Below, piece after piece: positions 1 through 9,099 of a DNA stretch of 64,000 nt (within the stretch, counting starts at the first letter, position 1; every line of letters begins with the position of its first letter). Location: NCBI GenBank assembly GCA_007751475.1, contig CP036434.1, positions 2,852,001 through 2,916,000 of the forward strand. The letters run 5' to 3'. The notes under the pieces were generated by a model. That model did not search any database and was not told the DNA's origin. It was given only the letters and a program-made list of their open reading frames with translations. The stretch is from Saltatorellus ferox. GTDB lineage: Bacteria > Planctomycetota > UBA1135 > GCA-002686595. Made by a program: the position numbers and the translations under genes.

Positions 1-995
1 GCTACAGCCTCGTGCTCCTCACGAAGGAGGGCCAGGACGTCCGCCTCTCGCCCGACCGCTTCGACCAGGGCAGCCGCTTCTGCAACAAGGTCTGGAACGC
101 CGCGCGCTTCGTGATGATGAACCTCGGCGGCGACCGCGCCACCGGGCCGTCCACGCGCTTCGAGGATCGCTGGATCCTGAGCCGTCTCGCGCGCACCGTG
201 GTCGAGGTCTCCGCGGGCCTCAACGAGTATCGCTTCAACGATGCGGCCCAGACCATGTACCGCTTCGTCTGGAACGACTTCTGCGACTGGTACGTCGAGC
301 TCTCCAAGCACCGCCTCACCGGCGAGGACGAGGCCTCGGCCCAGGACGCCCGCGCGACCCTGACGCGCGTCTTGAAGGACACCCTGGGTCTCCTGCATCC
401 GTTCACGCCGTACCTCACCGAAGCCCTCTGGGAATCGCTCCACGAGACCCTGGGCGAAACCGCCCCGAGCATGCTCGTGTCCGCGCCGTGGCCCACGGGC
501 GAGGGCCTCGGCATCGACGAGGCGGCCGAGTCCGAGATGGAGAGCGTCCAGGATCTCGTCGGCTGCGTGCGCCGCGTGCGCGCGCTCACGATGGCGGCCG
601 AGCGCCGCCTCCTCCCCGTCGTCGTGAACGCCCCGCGTCCCGAGCTCCGCGAGGTGCTCCAGCGCCACGCCGAAGCCGCGGCGTCGCTGGGCTTCATCGA
701 GTCGCTGGAGATCACGGAGGGGGCACCCCAGCCGCCGCAGAGCGCCGTCGCCATCGGCAACGGGATCGAGACCTACGTGATCCTCGGCGAGGACGTGGAC
801 TTCGCCAAGCTGAAGACCGTGCTGGAGGGCCGCGCCGCCAAGGTCGCGAAGGCGCTCATGGGCACGGAGAAGAAGCTCCAGAACCCCGGCTTCCTCTCCC
901 AGGCCGATGACGACGTCGTCGCCGCCGAGAAGGAGAAGCTCGAAGAGCTGAGGCTCGAGAAGGAGCTCCTCGAGCGCAACGCCGCCGCGTTCTGA
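1..995 (+). CDS. valS: Valyl-tRNA synthetase, C-terminal part (partial)
   Basis: The reading frame enters from the left edge, so only about the last 330 residues are present. It charges tRNA-Val with valine in the cytoplasm. The visible part begins just after the KMSKS-loop region with the family-typical stretch LLTKEGQDVRLSPDRFDQG and NKVWNAARF. The anticodon-binding helical domain follows (LHPFTPYLTEALWESL). The last ~65 residues form the charged coiled-coil tRNA-binding arm found at ValRS C-termini (KVAKALMGTEKKLQNPGFLS). The HIGH and KMSKS motifs lie outside the window. The next gene starts 4 bases after the stop, so the two are probably co-transcribed. Confidence 0.96.
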   Translation, partial: YSLVLLTKEGQDVRLSPDRFDQGSRFCNKVWNAARFVMMNLGGDRATGPSTRFEDRWILSRLARTVVEVSAGLNEYRFNDAAQTMYRFVWNDFCDWYVELSKHRLTGEDEASAQDARATLTRVLKDTLGLLHPFTPYLTEALWESLHETLGETAPSMLVSAPWPTGEGLGIDEAAESEMESVQDLVGCVRRVRALTMAAERRLLPVVVNAPRPELREVLQRHAEAAASLGFIESLEITEGAPQPPQSAVAIGNGIETYVILGEDVDFAKLKTVLEGRAAKVAKALMGTEKKLQNPGFLSQADDDVVAAEKEKLEELRLEKELLERNAAAF

Positions 996-999
996 TCCG

Positions 1000-3093
1000 G
1001 TGCCGCTCCCCGAGCCCTTTTCCCGGGAAGGCGGCGCGATCCTCTACAGGGGTCGCGCCGTCAAGGGAGTGAAGATCGATGCCGACACCTTCGAGGTGCT
1101 CGGGGCCTCGCACGCCCGCGACGCCCACCAGGTGTTTCTGGTAATGGAGACGAAGCTGAAGCCCATCAAGCGGGCGGACGCCGCGTCCTTCCAGAGCCTC
1201 GGCCAGAGCTACGGCCGCGACGCCGGGGCGGCGTTCTTCCTGGACAAGCCGATCCGGCTGAAGAAGGGCGCAGGCTCCCTCGAGGCTTTCCGCGAACTCG
1301 ATCCCCACTACGCGACCGATGGCGGATGGCTCTACTTCGGGACCCAGCAGGTCGAGCCTCCGAAGGATCTCGCGCCCTTCGACTGGCAGGCCGCCGAGTA
1401 CCGCCCGTTCAGCGTCAACGCCGTCAATCGCTCCGACGCGCTCCTCACCGATGGCCGGCGGACGTTCCTCAGCCAGTGGGGCCAGCCATGGGTCGAGCTG
1501 CAGGACGTGCGGCTCGACGCGGTCACACGTCTCGGTGAGGACCTCCCCGGTCTGCATCGACAGTCTTACCTGACCGATGGACGTAGCGTCTGGTACCGCG
1601 GCGAGCGCATCGACGGGATCGACGCGCGCTCCGCGCGCCAGCTGGGCATCTCCGCGGTGGAGGACGATCGCAGAGTCTACGTCGGCGCAGAGCCAGCCGC
1701 TCCCGCTCCGGGAACGCTCGCCTGGATGACGGCAGACCTCTACCGAACCGAGGAGTCTCTTCTCCAACTGAGCCCCGGCGCTCCCGCGCGAACGCTGGCC
1801 GCGGGGCCCGGGTCGCCGGCGCCCTCCGTCGAGGCCGCCTTCGAAGCACTTCTCCGCGCCGTCATCGCGCCTGCGTTCACTGCCTTCGATCGCCATCTTC
1901 CGCTCGAGGTCACGCCCGGCGATCTCGATCTCTCGGTGCCTCCGCCAGCCGGAGTTCCCGCGTTCACCGTCACACGACTTCCGAACGGGCTCTTCGAGGT
2001 CTCGAGCGGTGACCACGTCGTCACCGCGGCCCCGAGTGCGTGGTACTCGGCGCTCTCTCGACTCTGGTCGCAGCTCCGCAGGCGAGCCGACGGCCACCTC
2101 GTCTTCGTGGGCCACGGAACGATGATGCCGGACGCCGACTCCCTCCAGATCCAGCTGGCGAAGCTCGCGTTCGGTGAGATCCTCGCCCTCGCTTCGGCGC
2201 TCTTCGAGGACCCAGGTCCACCCGGTTACCGCGACGAAGCGCGCGCCCTCGTTCACCTGGCGCTCTTCCGCATCGATCCGTTCCATCACCTCCGAGGTGT
2301 CGATGCACAGATCCTTCATCCTGCGCTGGCCCGCGTTCCGTTCGAGCTCGTCGGGTTCGCTCGCTTCGATCGTCCACGCAATCAGTTCACCGCGACCACC
2401 AATCTGGCCGCCGCCAAGGCGGTGATCCAGGGTGCGCTCCCGGCGGATTCGGACGTTCGCGTGCGATGGGAGGCGGCCAATCTCTTGAACGGCGTGATCT
2501 GTGATTCCCCGAAGACCGCGGCGATCCTCGGGGTCGCGCTGGAGGCGATTCTGGATCGGATCGCGACCGAGCCGGTGGGGCTACTCGTCGAACTCTGGTG
2601 GGCGGTGCTCGATTCGGCAGCGGTTCACCTCACCGTCTCCGCCGATATCCGCCGTTCCTTCGACTACGGGCTGCTGGCACGGGTCGCGCGCGCACTCATC
2701 GATGGGGGAGTCAACGTGAACCAGAACCGCGTACGGCTGGTCGAGGCGCTCTTCGGCCAGGGGGAGGAGGCCGAGGCCGAAGCGTACATCGAAGTCCTGC
2801 GAGCCGAAGATCGATCCGATCTCGCGTTCGGTGAGACCTGGCGTCCCTGGCCGACGTCAGGCCCGTACTGCCATCGCACGCGGTTTTCGAGCCTGGAGTC
2901 CGCGGCCCTCGGCGCTTGCGTTCGCTCGCTCTTCCGCCCGAATCTGGAGGCCTCGGCCCGCGCGGCCTCCGTCGATCGACTCGCCTCCGAACTCGAATCG
3001 CTTGCCGGGCGGGAAGCGGAACACTTCGGTCCGAAGACCGGACGCCCGGATCTGATGGGGATCGCGGACGACCTTGCGCGGCTACGCGGGTGA
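1000..3093 (+). CDS. DKNYY-repeat protein with long uncharacterised C-terminal region
   Basis: A 697-residue protein begins with GTG only 4 bases after the valS stop, implying translational coupling. Roughly residues 10-230 carry several imperfect repeats in which aspartate/tyrosine/tryptophan segments alternate (SYGRDAGAAFF, HYATDGGWLYFGTQQV, YLTDGRSVWYRGERIDGID). This resembles the DKNYY family, a domain of unknown function. Residues ~270-697 look helical and globular and match nothing I recognise. I see no signal peptide or membrane segment, so it is probably cytoplasmic. The reading frame is clearly coding by its strong third-position GC. Function unknown. Confidence 0.7.
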   Translation: MPLPEPFSREGGAILYRGRAVKGVKIDADTFEVLGASHARDAHQVFLVMETKLKPIKRADAASFQSLGQSYGRDAGAAFFLDKPIRLKKGAGSLEAFRELDPHYATDGGWLYFGTQQVEPPKDLAPFDWQAAEYRPFSVNAVNRSDALLTDGRRTFLSQWGQPWVELQDVRLDAVTRLGEDLPGLHRQSYLTDGRSVWYRGERIDGIDARSARQLGISAVEDDRRVYVGAEPAAPAPGTLAWMTADLYRTEESLLQLSPGAPARTLAAGPGSPAPSVEAAFEALLRAVIAPAFTAFDRHLPLEVTPGDLDLSVPPPAGVPAFTVTRLPNGLFEVSSGDHVVTAAPSAWYSALSRLWSQLRRRADGHLVFVGHGTMMPDADSLQIQLAKLAFGEILALASALFEDPGPPGYRDEARALVHLALFRIDPFHHLRGVDAQILHPALARVPFELVGFARFDRPRNQFTATTNLAAAKAVIQGALPADSDVRVRWEAANLLNGVICDSPKTAAILGVALEAILDRIATEPVGLLVELWWAVLDSAAVHLTVSADIRRSFDYGLLARVARALIDGGVNVNQNRVRLVEALFGQGEEAEAEAYIEVLRAEDRSDLAFGETWRPWPTSGPYCHRTRFSSLESAALGACVRSLFRPNLEASARAASVDRLASELESLAGREAEHFGPKTGRPDLMGIADDLARLRG

Positions 3094-3098
3094 TCGGG

Positions 3099-4493
3099 TC
3101 AGCGGGCGCTTCCGTTCAGCAAGCTGAGCCGCCGCCGCTCCAGCCAGGCCCCTGGCCTTGCCGCCTGCGCCAGCTCGATCAGGTTCTCGGCGTCCTTGCC
3201 CAGCGCCGTCAGCGCCCGGTGCACGAGAACGTACCAGTCCGGCGCGACGTCCTTGCGATCGACGTGAAGCGCGAGCCGCTCCATGGCCTTGTCCGGCTTC
3301 CCCTGGGCCAGCTCGATCTCCGCCAGCACGAGGTCGACGGGGTAGATCCACTTGCCCGCGCGCGGCGGCAGCTCCTGGCGCGCCAGCTCGAGGTCGCCGC
3401 GCTCCAGGGCGATCCCCGCGAGTTTCAGCATGGAGAGTTCCGACGTGATCGCAGGCAGCACCGGCTGGGCGAATCCGCGGCCGTCGACCGCTCGGGTGGC
3501 GCGGAAGAGCCGCTCCGCTTCGTCCAGGTCCCCGAGCAGAAGCTGCCCGAGACCTTCGATGTAGTCCAGGTTCGGGTGCCCGTCGGGCGTGTGCCGCCGC
3601 GAGGCCTGCGTCGTCCGAATCGCGTCCGCGGGCCTTCCGACCTCCACCTGGGCGAGGCCGAGCGAGTACCCGATCCGGACCATGTTCTCGGGCAGAAAGC
3701 CAGGCAGCCTGTTCTCGTTGCGCGCGAGGAACGGAGCGAAGTGTCGCTCGCCGACCTCCAGCGCCTCTTGCACTTCGCCCCGACGAATCAGATCGACGAC
3801 GAGGTAGCCCGCCACCTCGCCGTCGGCGGGGTCCTCCTCCAGGCACTTGCGCAAGAGTGCCTGGTTGCGATCATCCTTGGCCATCCCCGCGCGGTGGGTG
3901 GGGACATCGCCGTAGTGAACGAGCGCGGCGCCGACGGCCTTCGAGATCCCCACGCCTTTGGCCTGCAGCGAATTGAACCCCCAGGTCAGCGACTCGTGAA
4001 CGCGGCGCTGGAAGCGCATCTCCGGAAGGTTGCGGAAGAGCCTCGGAACGAACGCGACCTCGCCCAGTCGCTTGACGCCGTCGAGCACCTCGTCGAACGT
4101 CGCGGTCATCTCGCTGGCGTTGTAGAGCGCGAGGCAGCCGAGGAGCAGCTCGGGGTCGGCGGCGGCCTTCAGGAGGTTCGGGCCCATCCCCGGCGCCAGG
4201 CGCTCGTCGGCATCCAGCACGAGGATGTGCGTTCCCGTCGCGAGTTCGACGCCCACGTTGCGCGCCGCCGCGAAGTCGTCGCACCAGGGGAAGTCGACGA
4301 CGCGCGCGCCCGCTTCGGCCGCGATCGTCTTGGTCCGGTCCGTGCTGCCGGTATCGACCACGATGCTCTCGGCGACGACTCCGCGGACCGAGCGCAGGCA
4401 CTCCGCCAGGAACCTCTCCTCGTTCCTGGCGATCATGCAGAGGGAAATCGATACGCGGCCCTTCGGCCTTCCAGGCAGGATCGTCGTTTCCAT
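3099..4493 (-). CDS. Family 2 glycosyltransferase with C-terminal helical (TPR-like) repeats
   Basis: A 464-residue protein. I place the start at METTILPGRPKG because the GT-A domain follows at once (VSISLCMIARNEERFLAECL); an upstream in-frame ATG at 4547 would add 18 arginine-rich residues. Features of GT2 enzymes are the nucleotide-sugar segment VVDTGSTDRT, AARNVGVELATG, and the metal-binding DxD-type motif LVLDADERL around residues 100-105. After ~230 residues come repeated paired helices (QEALEVGERHFAPFL, GQLLLGDLDEAERLFRAT, GIALERGDLELARQEL) resembling tetratricopeptide repeats. This GT2-plus-TPR arrangement is common among predicted cell-surface or SPBc2-type glycosyltransferases. Acceptor and donor cannot be read from sequence. 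Convergent with the DKNYY gene, 5 bases apart. Confidence 0.85.
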   Translation of the reverse strand: METTILPGRPKGRVSISLCMIARNEERFLAECLRSVRGVVAESIVVDTGSTDRTKTIAAEAGARVVDFPWCDDFAAARNVGVELATGTHILVLDADERLAPGMGPNLLKAAADPELLLGCLALYNASEMTATFDEVLDGVKRLGEVAFVPRLFRNLPEMRFQRRVHESLTWGFNSLQAKGVGISKAVGAALVHYGDVPTHRAGMAKDDRNQALLRKCLEEDPADGEVAGYLVVDLIRRGEVQEALEVGERHFAPFLARNENRLPGFLPENMVRIGYSLGLAQVEVGRPADAIRTTQASRRHTPDGHPNLDYIEGLGQLLLGDLDEAERLFRATRAVDGRGFAQPVLPAITSELSMLKLAGIALERGDLELARQELPPRAGKWIYPVDLVLAEIELAQGKPDKAMERLALHVDRKDVAPDWYVLVHRALTALGKDAENLIELAQAARPGAWLERRRLSLLNGSAR

Positions 4494-4549
4494 GGGGCAA
4501 GCGTGCCGTTTTCGAGCGTCCAATGACAGCGTCCGCCCCGAAACCAAGA

Positions 4550-4586
4550 GAGGGCGAGCCGCACGGTGCAGGTGCGGCTCGCCCTC
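4550..4586 (-). terminator. Strong stem-loop terminator after the SUMF1-like gene
   Basis: A perfect 15-bp inverted repeat (GAGGGCGAGCCGCAC at 4550-4564 and its complement at 4572-4586) with a 7-nt loop. It sits 60 bases past the stop of the minus-strand gene at 4646 and just upstream of the glycosyltransferase start. There is no obvious U-tract, which is usual for GC-rich genomes. It would separate the two minus-strand genes. Confidence 0.75.
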
Positions 4587-4645
4587 GTCTTCCGGCGCGA
4601 GTTTTCAGGCCGCGGGAATGTTCCCGTTCGACCCGCAAAGGTTGG

Positions 4646-6511
4646 CTACTTGCCGGTGGGGCTGATGCGCTCCGTGCGCCACTTCGTCCCGAGTGCTGCG
4701 CCGTCCACCTTCATGTCGAACTCGATGGGGATCACCCGTGAGCTGGAGCGGCGGATGTTCGCCTTGAACTTCATCCAGTCCTCCTGGATCTTCTCCTTGT
4801 TCTCGTCGAAGGCGGCCTTCTTCGAGAAGATGATCTCGCCGTCGTCGGCCTTCGTGGCCTTGACGTCCGTCTTGATCTGCGGGAACTCCATGGACGTGAC
4901 GTACTCGCCGGTGTCGACCGTCGTGAAGATCAGGAGGTCTTTCTTGAGGTCGATCTGGCGCAGGAGGCGCTCGGCGGGCGTGAGAAGCTCGAGCGGGATC
5001 TCGTCGCCTGCCTCCGGCGTTTCGTCCTCGCCCTCGCCCTCGTCGTCACCTTCCTTCTTCTTCTCGTCGCCTTCGGCGGGCATCTCCTCGGCTCCAGACA
5101 CCATCATGCGACCCTTCTCGCGGTACGCGACGAAGTAGGTCCCCGGCGCAAGCGCGGGCTCCAGGATGGGCACCGTGGTGGCGAAGATGCCGAGGACCAC
5201 GGGCTGCTTCCGGCTCTCGCGGTTGAGTTCGCCGCCGGGAGTGGTCTCGAACTCGTTGCGCGGTGCGAAGAGGATGTGGTCGTAGCCCTTGATCACGGAG
5301 TAGCCGTCCGCGCGCTTGTCCGGCGTATCGGCGGACCAGCGATCGAGCGCGACCACGCCGTCGAAGTCGAAGACCTCGCCCTGGGTGCGCGCCTGGCTGG
5401 GCTGGACATCGGTCTCCCAGATGGCCCGGGCCCGGTCGACGCCAGGCGTGACGCTGGAGGCGACTCGCATCCCGACGGCGTTCGTCGTCTGGGTGCGCTT
5501 GGCTCCTTGTCGCGTGGCAATCCTGGCCGCGAGCATGGGCACCTGCGGCGAGCCTCCTTTGATGATGCGGAAGCTCGAGTTGAAGTTCGGCTCCGGCGTG
5601 ACCTTCTCCTTGCCGCTCGACTTCTTGAACTTGTAGGTGTTCGGCTTGAAGTCTTTGAAGGGGTTGTACGGGTCCGCCGTCCATTCCCAGACGCTGCCCG
5701 CCATGTCCTGGACGCCGAAGGGGCTCGCGCCGTCCGGGAACGAGCCGACCGGACGCGGCTTCTCGCTGCCCGTTTCACTCGTGTGAGCTCGCTTCTCGCC
5801 GTTCCAGTCGTCGCCCCACGGGAAGACGCTCTTCTTGTCGCTGCGGGCCGCGAAGACCCACTCCTCCTCGGTGGGGAGGCGCAGACCTGCCCATCGGGCG
5901 TAGCCGACGGCGTCGTCGAAGTCGATGTAGCAAACGGGCATGGCCTCCTGGCCCTCCGGGATGGCCCAGTCGACTTCCTGCCAGTTGCTGCGCCACCAGG
6001 CGTCTTTCTTGGCCTCGTCCCACTTCTGGCGATCGTAGGACTTGTCGGCCATCGCCTTCTCGGCTTCGGCCTTGCCGAAGGCCGCACGGGCTTCATCGAG
6101 GGCCTTGCCCGCCCAGTTCTCCGGCGGGCGCTTGCCGGTCGCCTTCACGTACTCGAGGTACTGCTCGTTGGTGACCTCGTACTTGCCGATGGCGAAGGAC
6201 CCCACCCGCGACGAGTGCTCCGGCGTTTCGCCGTCCAGCACGCGAATCATCTTCTGGTTCGAGGCGTTCGTCATGAGCTCCTCGATGGCCTTGGGCGTCG
6301 ACCCCATGGTGACTTTCCCACCCTTGAGGTCGATCATGCCCGGCGGGAGCTCCTCGCTGGGGGACACGGTGAGGGTATCGTCGCCCATCGAGCCGGCCGT
6401 CGCGGAGCCGTTGGTGCTGCCGATGGCCAGCCCGGTCCCGGCGGTCAGGAGGGCTACGGAAAGGGGCGCTGCCAGCGTCAAGCGGCGATTTAGCGTCTTC
6501 ATGCTCATCAT
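4646..6511 (-). CDS. Exported formylglycine-generating-enzyme (SUMF1)-like protein
   Basis: A 621-residue protein starting at MMSMKTLNRR, followed by a signal peptide (LAAPLSVALLTAGTGLAIG). Residues ~50-320 form an FGE-sulfatase/SUMF1 domain: GGKVTMGST near the N-terminus, FAIGKYEVTNEQYLEYVKAT, GLRLPTEEEWVFAAR, FPWGDDW, GVQDMAGSVWEWTADPY and RIIKGGS. In true formylglycine-generating enzymes a C-terminal cysteine pair is catalytic. I see no cysteine pair in the final core strand here, so a sugar- or ligand-binding relative is more likely than an active oxidase. The C-terminal ~270 residues are a separate region with an acidic, Lys/Glu-rich linker (EGDEKKKEGDDEGEGEDE) and no family I recognise. 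A strong terminator follows. Confidence 0.85.
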   Translation of the reverse strand: MMSMKTLNRRLTLAAPLSVALLTAGTGLAIGSTNGSATAGSMGDDTLTVSPSEELPPGMIDLKGGKVTMGSTPKAIEELMTNASNQKMIRVLDGETPEHSSRVGSFAIGKYEVTNEQYLEYVKATGKRPPENWAGKALDEARAAFGKAEAEKAMADKSYDRQKWDEAKKDAWWRSNWQEVDWAIPEGQEAMPVCYIDFDDAVGYARWAGLRLPTEEEWVFAARSDKKSVFPWGDDWNGEKRAHTSETGSEKPRPVGSFPDGASPFGVQDMAGSVWEWTADPYNPFKDFKPNTYKFKKSSGKEKVTPEPNFNSSFRIIKGGSPQVPMLAARIATRQGAKRTQTTNAVGMRVASSVTPGVDRARAIWETDVQPSQARTQGEVFDFDGVVALDRWSADTPDKRADGYSVIKGYDHILFAPRNEFETTPGGELNRESRKQPVVLGIFATTVPILEPALAPGTYFVAYREKGRMMVSGAEEMPAEGDEKKKEGDDEGEGEDETPEAGDEIPLELLTPAERLLRQIDLKKDLLIFTTVDTGEYVTSMEFPQIKTDVKATKADDGEIIFSKKAAFDENKEKIQEDWMKFKANIRRSSSRVIPIEFDMKVDGAALGTKWRTERISPTGK

Positions 6512-6800
6512 GGTGTCTGTTCGAGAAGGCGTCTCTAAGGGGGCGATCGTCGGAAGGGGGAACCTGGGCCCGCGTGCCTCATAGGACACACCGCCGCCGC
6601 GGTTTCGATCGTTCCGCCGCGGATCTGGATTCTGTCGCCCAGGCTCCTGTCCCGGTGGAACGGGCCGCACAGGTTAGCGGGCCGACGTCCGACTCGCCGC
6701 CCAACAGGAGGGAATCGGGTGTGGCGGACGCTCCGGGGCCGCGTGTATCCGAGGGACAGGCGAGCCTTCTTGCCCGGACTCGACCCGGATTGGACCTGGA

Positions 6801-7907
6801 TCAGGCCTGTTGGGTCAAAATGCCGCTGCCGATCGTCCCTGCGGCGATCCTGGGCGGGCTTGGAAGCTCCCCGCGCTCGGCGGGGACCAGGAGCCCGGCC
6901 GCGGTCAGATCCGCCTTGGGGGCCTCCAGCCACGAAGCTCCATGGGCTTCCAGGAGGCGGAGGAAGGTATCCAGAATCTCGGGGTCGAAGGCGCGCCCGG
7001 CCTGCGACTCGAAGTAGTCGATGGTCTTCTGGAGAGACCAGGCGTTCTTGTAGGAGCGACGGGTCGTGAGCGAATCGAACACTTCCACGACGCAGAGGAT
7101 GCGGCCGGGGCGTGAGATCTCTCGCCCCTTGATCCGAAAGGGATAGCCCGTTCCGTCCCAGCGCTCGTGGTGTTCGGCCACGAACTGGACCACCTCGGCG
7201 AGCTGGGGATGGGCGCCGAGCCGCTCTGCGCCGACGAGCGGGTGGCGCTTCATCTCCATCCGTTCCCTGGGGGAGAGGGCGCCCTGTTTCGTGAGGAAGC
7301 CCAGGTCGTCGAGGAAGATCTTCCCATAGTCGTGGGCGATGGCCGCGAGTTCGAGCCGCTCGACGGTCTTTGCATCGAGGCCGAAGTCCTCCGCCACGAG
7401 GCGGCAATAGCGCCGCGTTCGCTCCCCGTGGCCCGCCGTGTAGGGATCCACCCGTTCGATGGACTTGGCGACGAGACCGGAGAGGATGTCGACGAGGTCC
7501 TGGAACGGAAGCTCCTCCTTGGCGAGCCGCTTCTCGCTCACGGCCCGCTGGATCGTGGCGGCGAGGACCTTGGGTTCGACAGGCTTCTGCAGGTAGTCCA
7601 CCGCGCCGACCTTCATAGCCTGAACGGCGGCATCCACCCGCGGGTAGCCGGTCATGAGGAGGCAGATCGCCTGGGGCTGAAGCTTTCGCGTTGCGGCGAG
7701 GATCTCCTCACCGGCGCTTCGGCCATCGAAGACGACGTCGGTGACGACGGCATCGAACCTCTCTCTCTCGATCGACGCGATCGCGTCTACGGGGGTGGTC
7801 GAAAGGTGAACCTGGAAGCCGTGGGCCTCGAGGACGGTCCCGAGGATCTCGAGCGTCAGACGCTCGTCATCTGCCAGCAGGATGTGAAGGGGCCTTTCGG
7901 TTTCCAT
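6801..7907 (-). CDS. Response regulator with HD-GYP phosphodiesterase output domain
   Basis: A 368-residue protein counted from METERPLHILLADDE; in-frame starts upstream (7919, 8003) are less compact. Residues ~5-120 are a receiver domain with the acidic pair ADDE, the phospho-acceptor Asp in VVTDVVFDG, and the conserved Lys in LQKPVEP. Residues ~165-345 are an HD-GYP domain: GHGERTRRYC, metal-binding HD in IAHDYGKIFLDD (normally HDIGK), EHHERWDGTGYP with the GYP triad, and DSLTTRRSYK. HD-GYP enzymes usually hydrolyse cyclic-di-GMP, so phosphorylation by an unlinked sensor kinase would adjust second-messenger levels. No partner kinase is adjacent. Divergent from the pseudouridine synthase. 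Confidence 0.93.
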   Translation of the reverse strand: METERPLHILLADDERLTLEILGTVLEAHGFQVHLSTTPVDAIASIERERFDAVVTDVVFDGRSAGEEILAATRKLQPQAICLLMTGYPRVDAAVQAMKVGAVDYLQKPVEPKVLAATIQRAVSEKRLAKEELPFQDLVDILSGLVAKSIERVDPYTAGHGERTRRYCRLVAEDFGLDAKTVERLELAAIAHDYGKIFLDDLGFLTKQGALSPRERMEMKRHPLVGAERLGAHPQLAEVVQFVAEHHERWDGTGYPFRIKGREISRPGRILCVVEVFDSLTTRRSYKNAWSLQKTIDYFESQAGRAFDPEILDTFLRLLEAHGASWLEAPKADLTAAGLLVPAERGELPSPPRIAAGTIGSGILTQQA

Positions 7908-7989
7908 GGGGGCTTCCATAGATACCGGTTGGGCGACACGAATGAAAGAGTGCAAATGCGTAGCGTTTCGGCCTCTGTCCGCATCTAGA

Positions 7990-8988
7990 ATGGCCGGAAT
8001 CATGGCGGAAACGATTCAAACCTTCGAAGTCGCGGAGTCTCTCGGCGGCGCGAGGCTGGACGTCGTCCTCGCGGACGCCGTTTCGAGCTGGTCACGGAGC
8101 CGCCTGCAGAAGGCCGTCAAGTCCGGGTCCGTCGAGGTGGACGGAGTGCCGATCACGCGGCCGAACACGGCCATGAAGGCGGGGCAGAAAGTCTCGATCC
8201 GCCTCGACGACGAGCGCGAGACCTCCACGGACACGCGCGGCGGGATCATCAACGACCTGACGGTGCTCTACGAGGACGACGAAATCGCCGTGATCGACAA
8301 GCCGGCGGGCCTGGTGACTCACCCGAACCCCCGGCAGATCGCGGGCACCGTCTCCGACCTGGCGGTGGAGCGTTACGGCCCGCTTCCCGAAGTCCAGGGC
8401 GAGAATCGCCCGGGCATCGTCCATCGCCTCGACCGCCTCACCAGCGGAGTGCTGGTGCTTGGCCGCACCGAATCGGCGCTCCAGAACCTGAAGGCCCAGT
8501 TCCAGGCGCGAACGGTCCAGAAAACCTACAACGCGATCGTCCACGGCGTGCCGCGCTTCGATACGGAGTGGCTCACCGGCGCCATCGCCACCTCGACCCA
8601 GAGCCCTGACCGAATGCGCGTGGTCCCTGAGCACCTGCGCGAGGACATGCTGGAGGCCGGCGAGGCCCGGACCGCCGAGACGATGATCGAGACGCTGGAG
8701 ACCTTCGGCTTCGCGTCTTTTATCGCCGCGATGCCCAAGACCGGCCGCACGCACCAGATCCGTGTCCACCTGCTGGCGGCGGGCATGCCCATTCTCTACG
8801 ACCGTGTCTACAAGATCGGCGGCGCCCCGAAGCTGCCCATCCCGGCGGGTGTGCCGCGCATGGAGCGGCCAGCACTCCATGCCAGGCGGCTGGAGATCGA
8901 CCATCCCAAAACGGGCGAGCGCATGACCTTCGAGGCCGATCTCCCGGCGGACATGGCCGGCCTCCTGGCCTGGATGCGGGCACGGTGA
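7990..8988 (+). CDS. RluA/RluD-family 23S rRNA pseudouridine synthase
   Basis: A 332-residue protein; the start is ATG 7990 or 8002, both lacking a clear ribosome-binding site. An N-terminal S4 RNA-binding domain (GARLDVVLADAVSSWSRSRLQKAVKSG) is followed by the catalytic domain with the signature HRLDRLTSGVLVLGRT, whose Asp is the nucleophile, and KTGRTHQIRVHL. The layout matches RluC/RluD-type enzymes that isomerise uridines in ribosomal RNA. Exact target uridines cannot be read from sequence. It converges on the large minus-strand gene ending at 9100. Confidence 0.94.
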   Translation: MAGIMAETIQTFEVAESLGGARLDVVLADAVSSWSRSRLQKAVKSGSVEVDGVPITRPNTAMKAGQKVSIRLDDERETSTDTRGGIINDLTVLYEDDEIAVIDKPAGLVTHPNPRQIAGTVSDLAVERYGPLPEVQGENRPGIVHRLDRLTSGVLVLGRTESALQNLKAQFQARTVQKTYNAIVHGVPRFDTEWLTGAIATSTQSPDRMRVVPEHLREDMLEAGEARTAETMIETLETFGFASFIAAMPKTGRTHQIRVHLLAAGMPILYDRVYKIGGAPKLPIPAGVPRMERPALHARRLEIDHPKTGERMTFEADLPADMAGLLAWMRAR

Positions 8989-9003
8989 GGCAGGGCACTT
9001 TCG

Positions 9004-9048
9004 TCCCCTGCGTCCCCTGCGTCCCCTGCGTCCGCCATGACGCCCGGC
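9004..9048. repeat. Solo palindrome-terminus relic and C-rich tandem decamers
   Basis: Between two converging genes lie three direct copies of a 10-mer (CCCCTGCGTC type, 9004-9029). They lead into GCGTCC-GCCA-TGACGC-CCGG (9028-9048). This is the same outer hairpin plus CCGGG tail that caps both ends of the large palindromes at 16456, 39198 and 46954, here with one mismatch and no arm behind it. I infer a solitary terminus left by a lost or never-expanded copy. Confidence 0.45.
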
Positions 9049-9099
9049 CGTGAACTGCCGCGGAGCCACCACAGGGGATGGCCTGAACCCTGTGAGCCA

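Noticed and set aside
856..2319. Long minus-strand frame opposite valS and the DKNYY gene
   Set aside because: It is low in recognisable motifs, Arg/Glu-rich, and antisense to well-supported genes: a GC-driven shadow frame.
6512..6800. 289-bp gap between the SUMF1-like and HD-GYP genes, considered as a possible small gene or RNA
   Set aside because: No convincing frame, stem-loop with U-tract, or promoter motif could be supported; I see nothing definite there.
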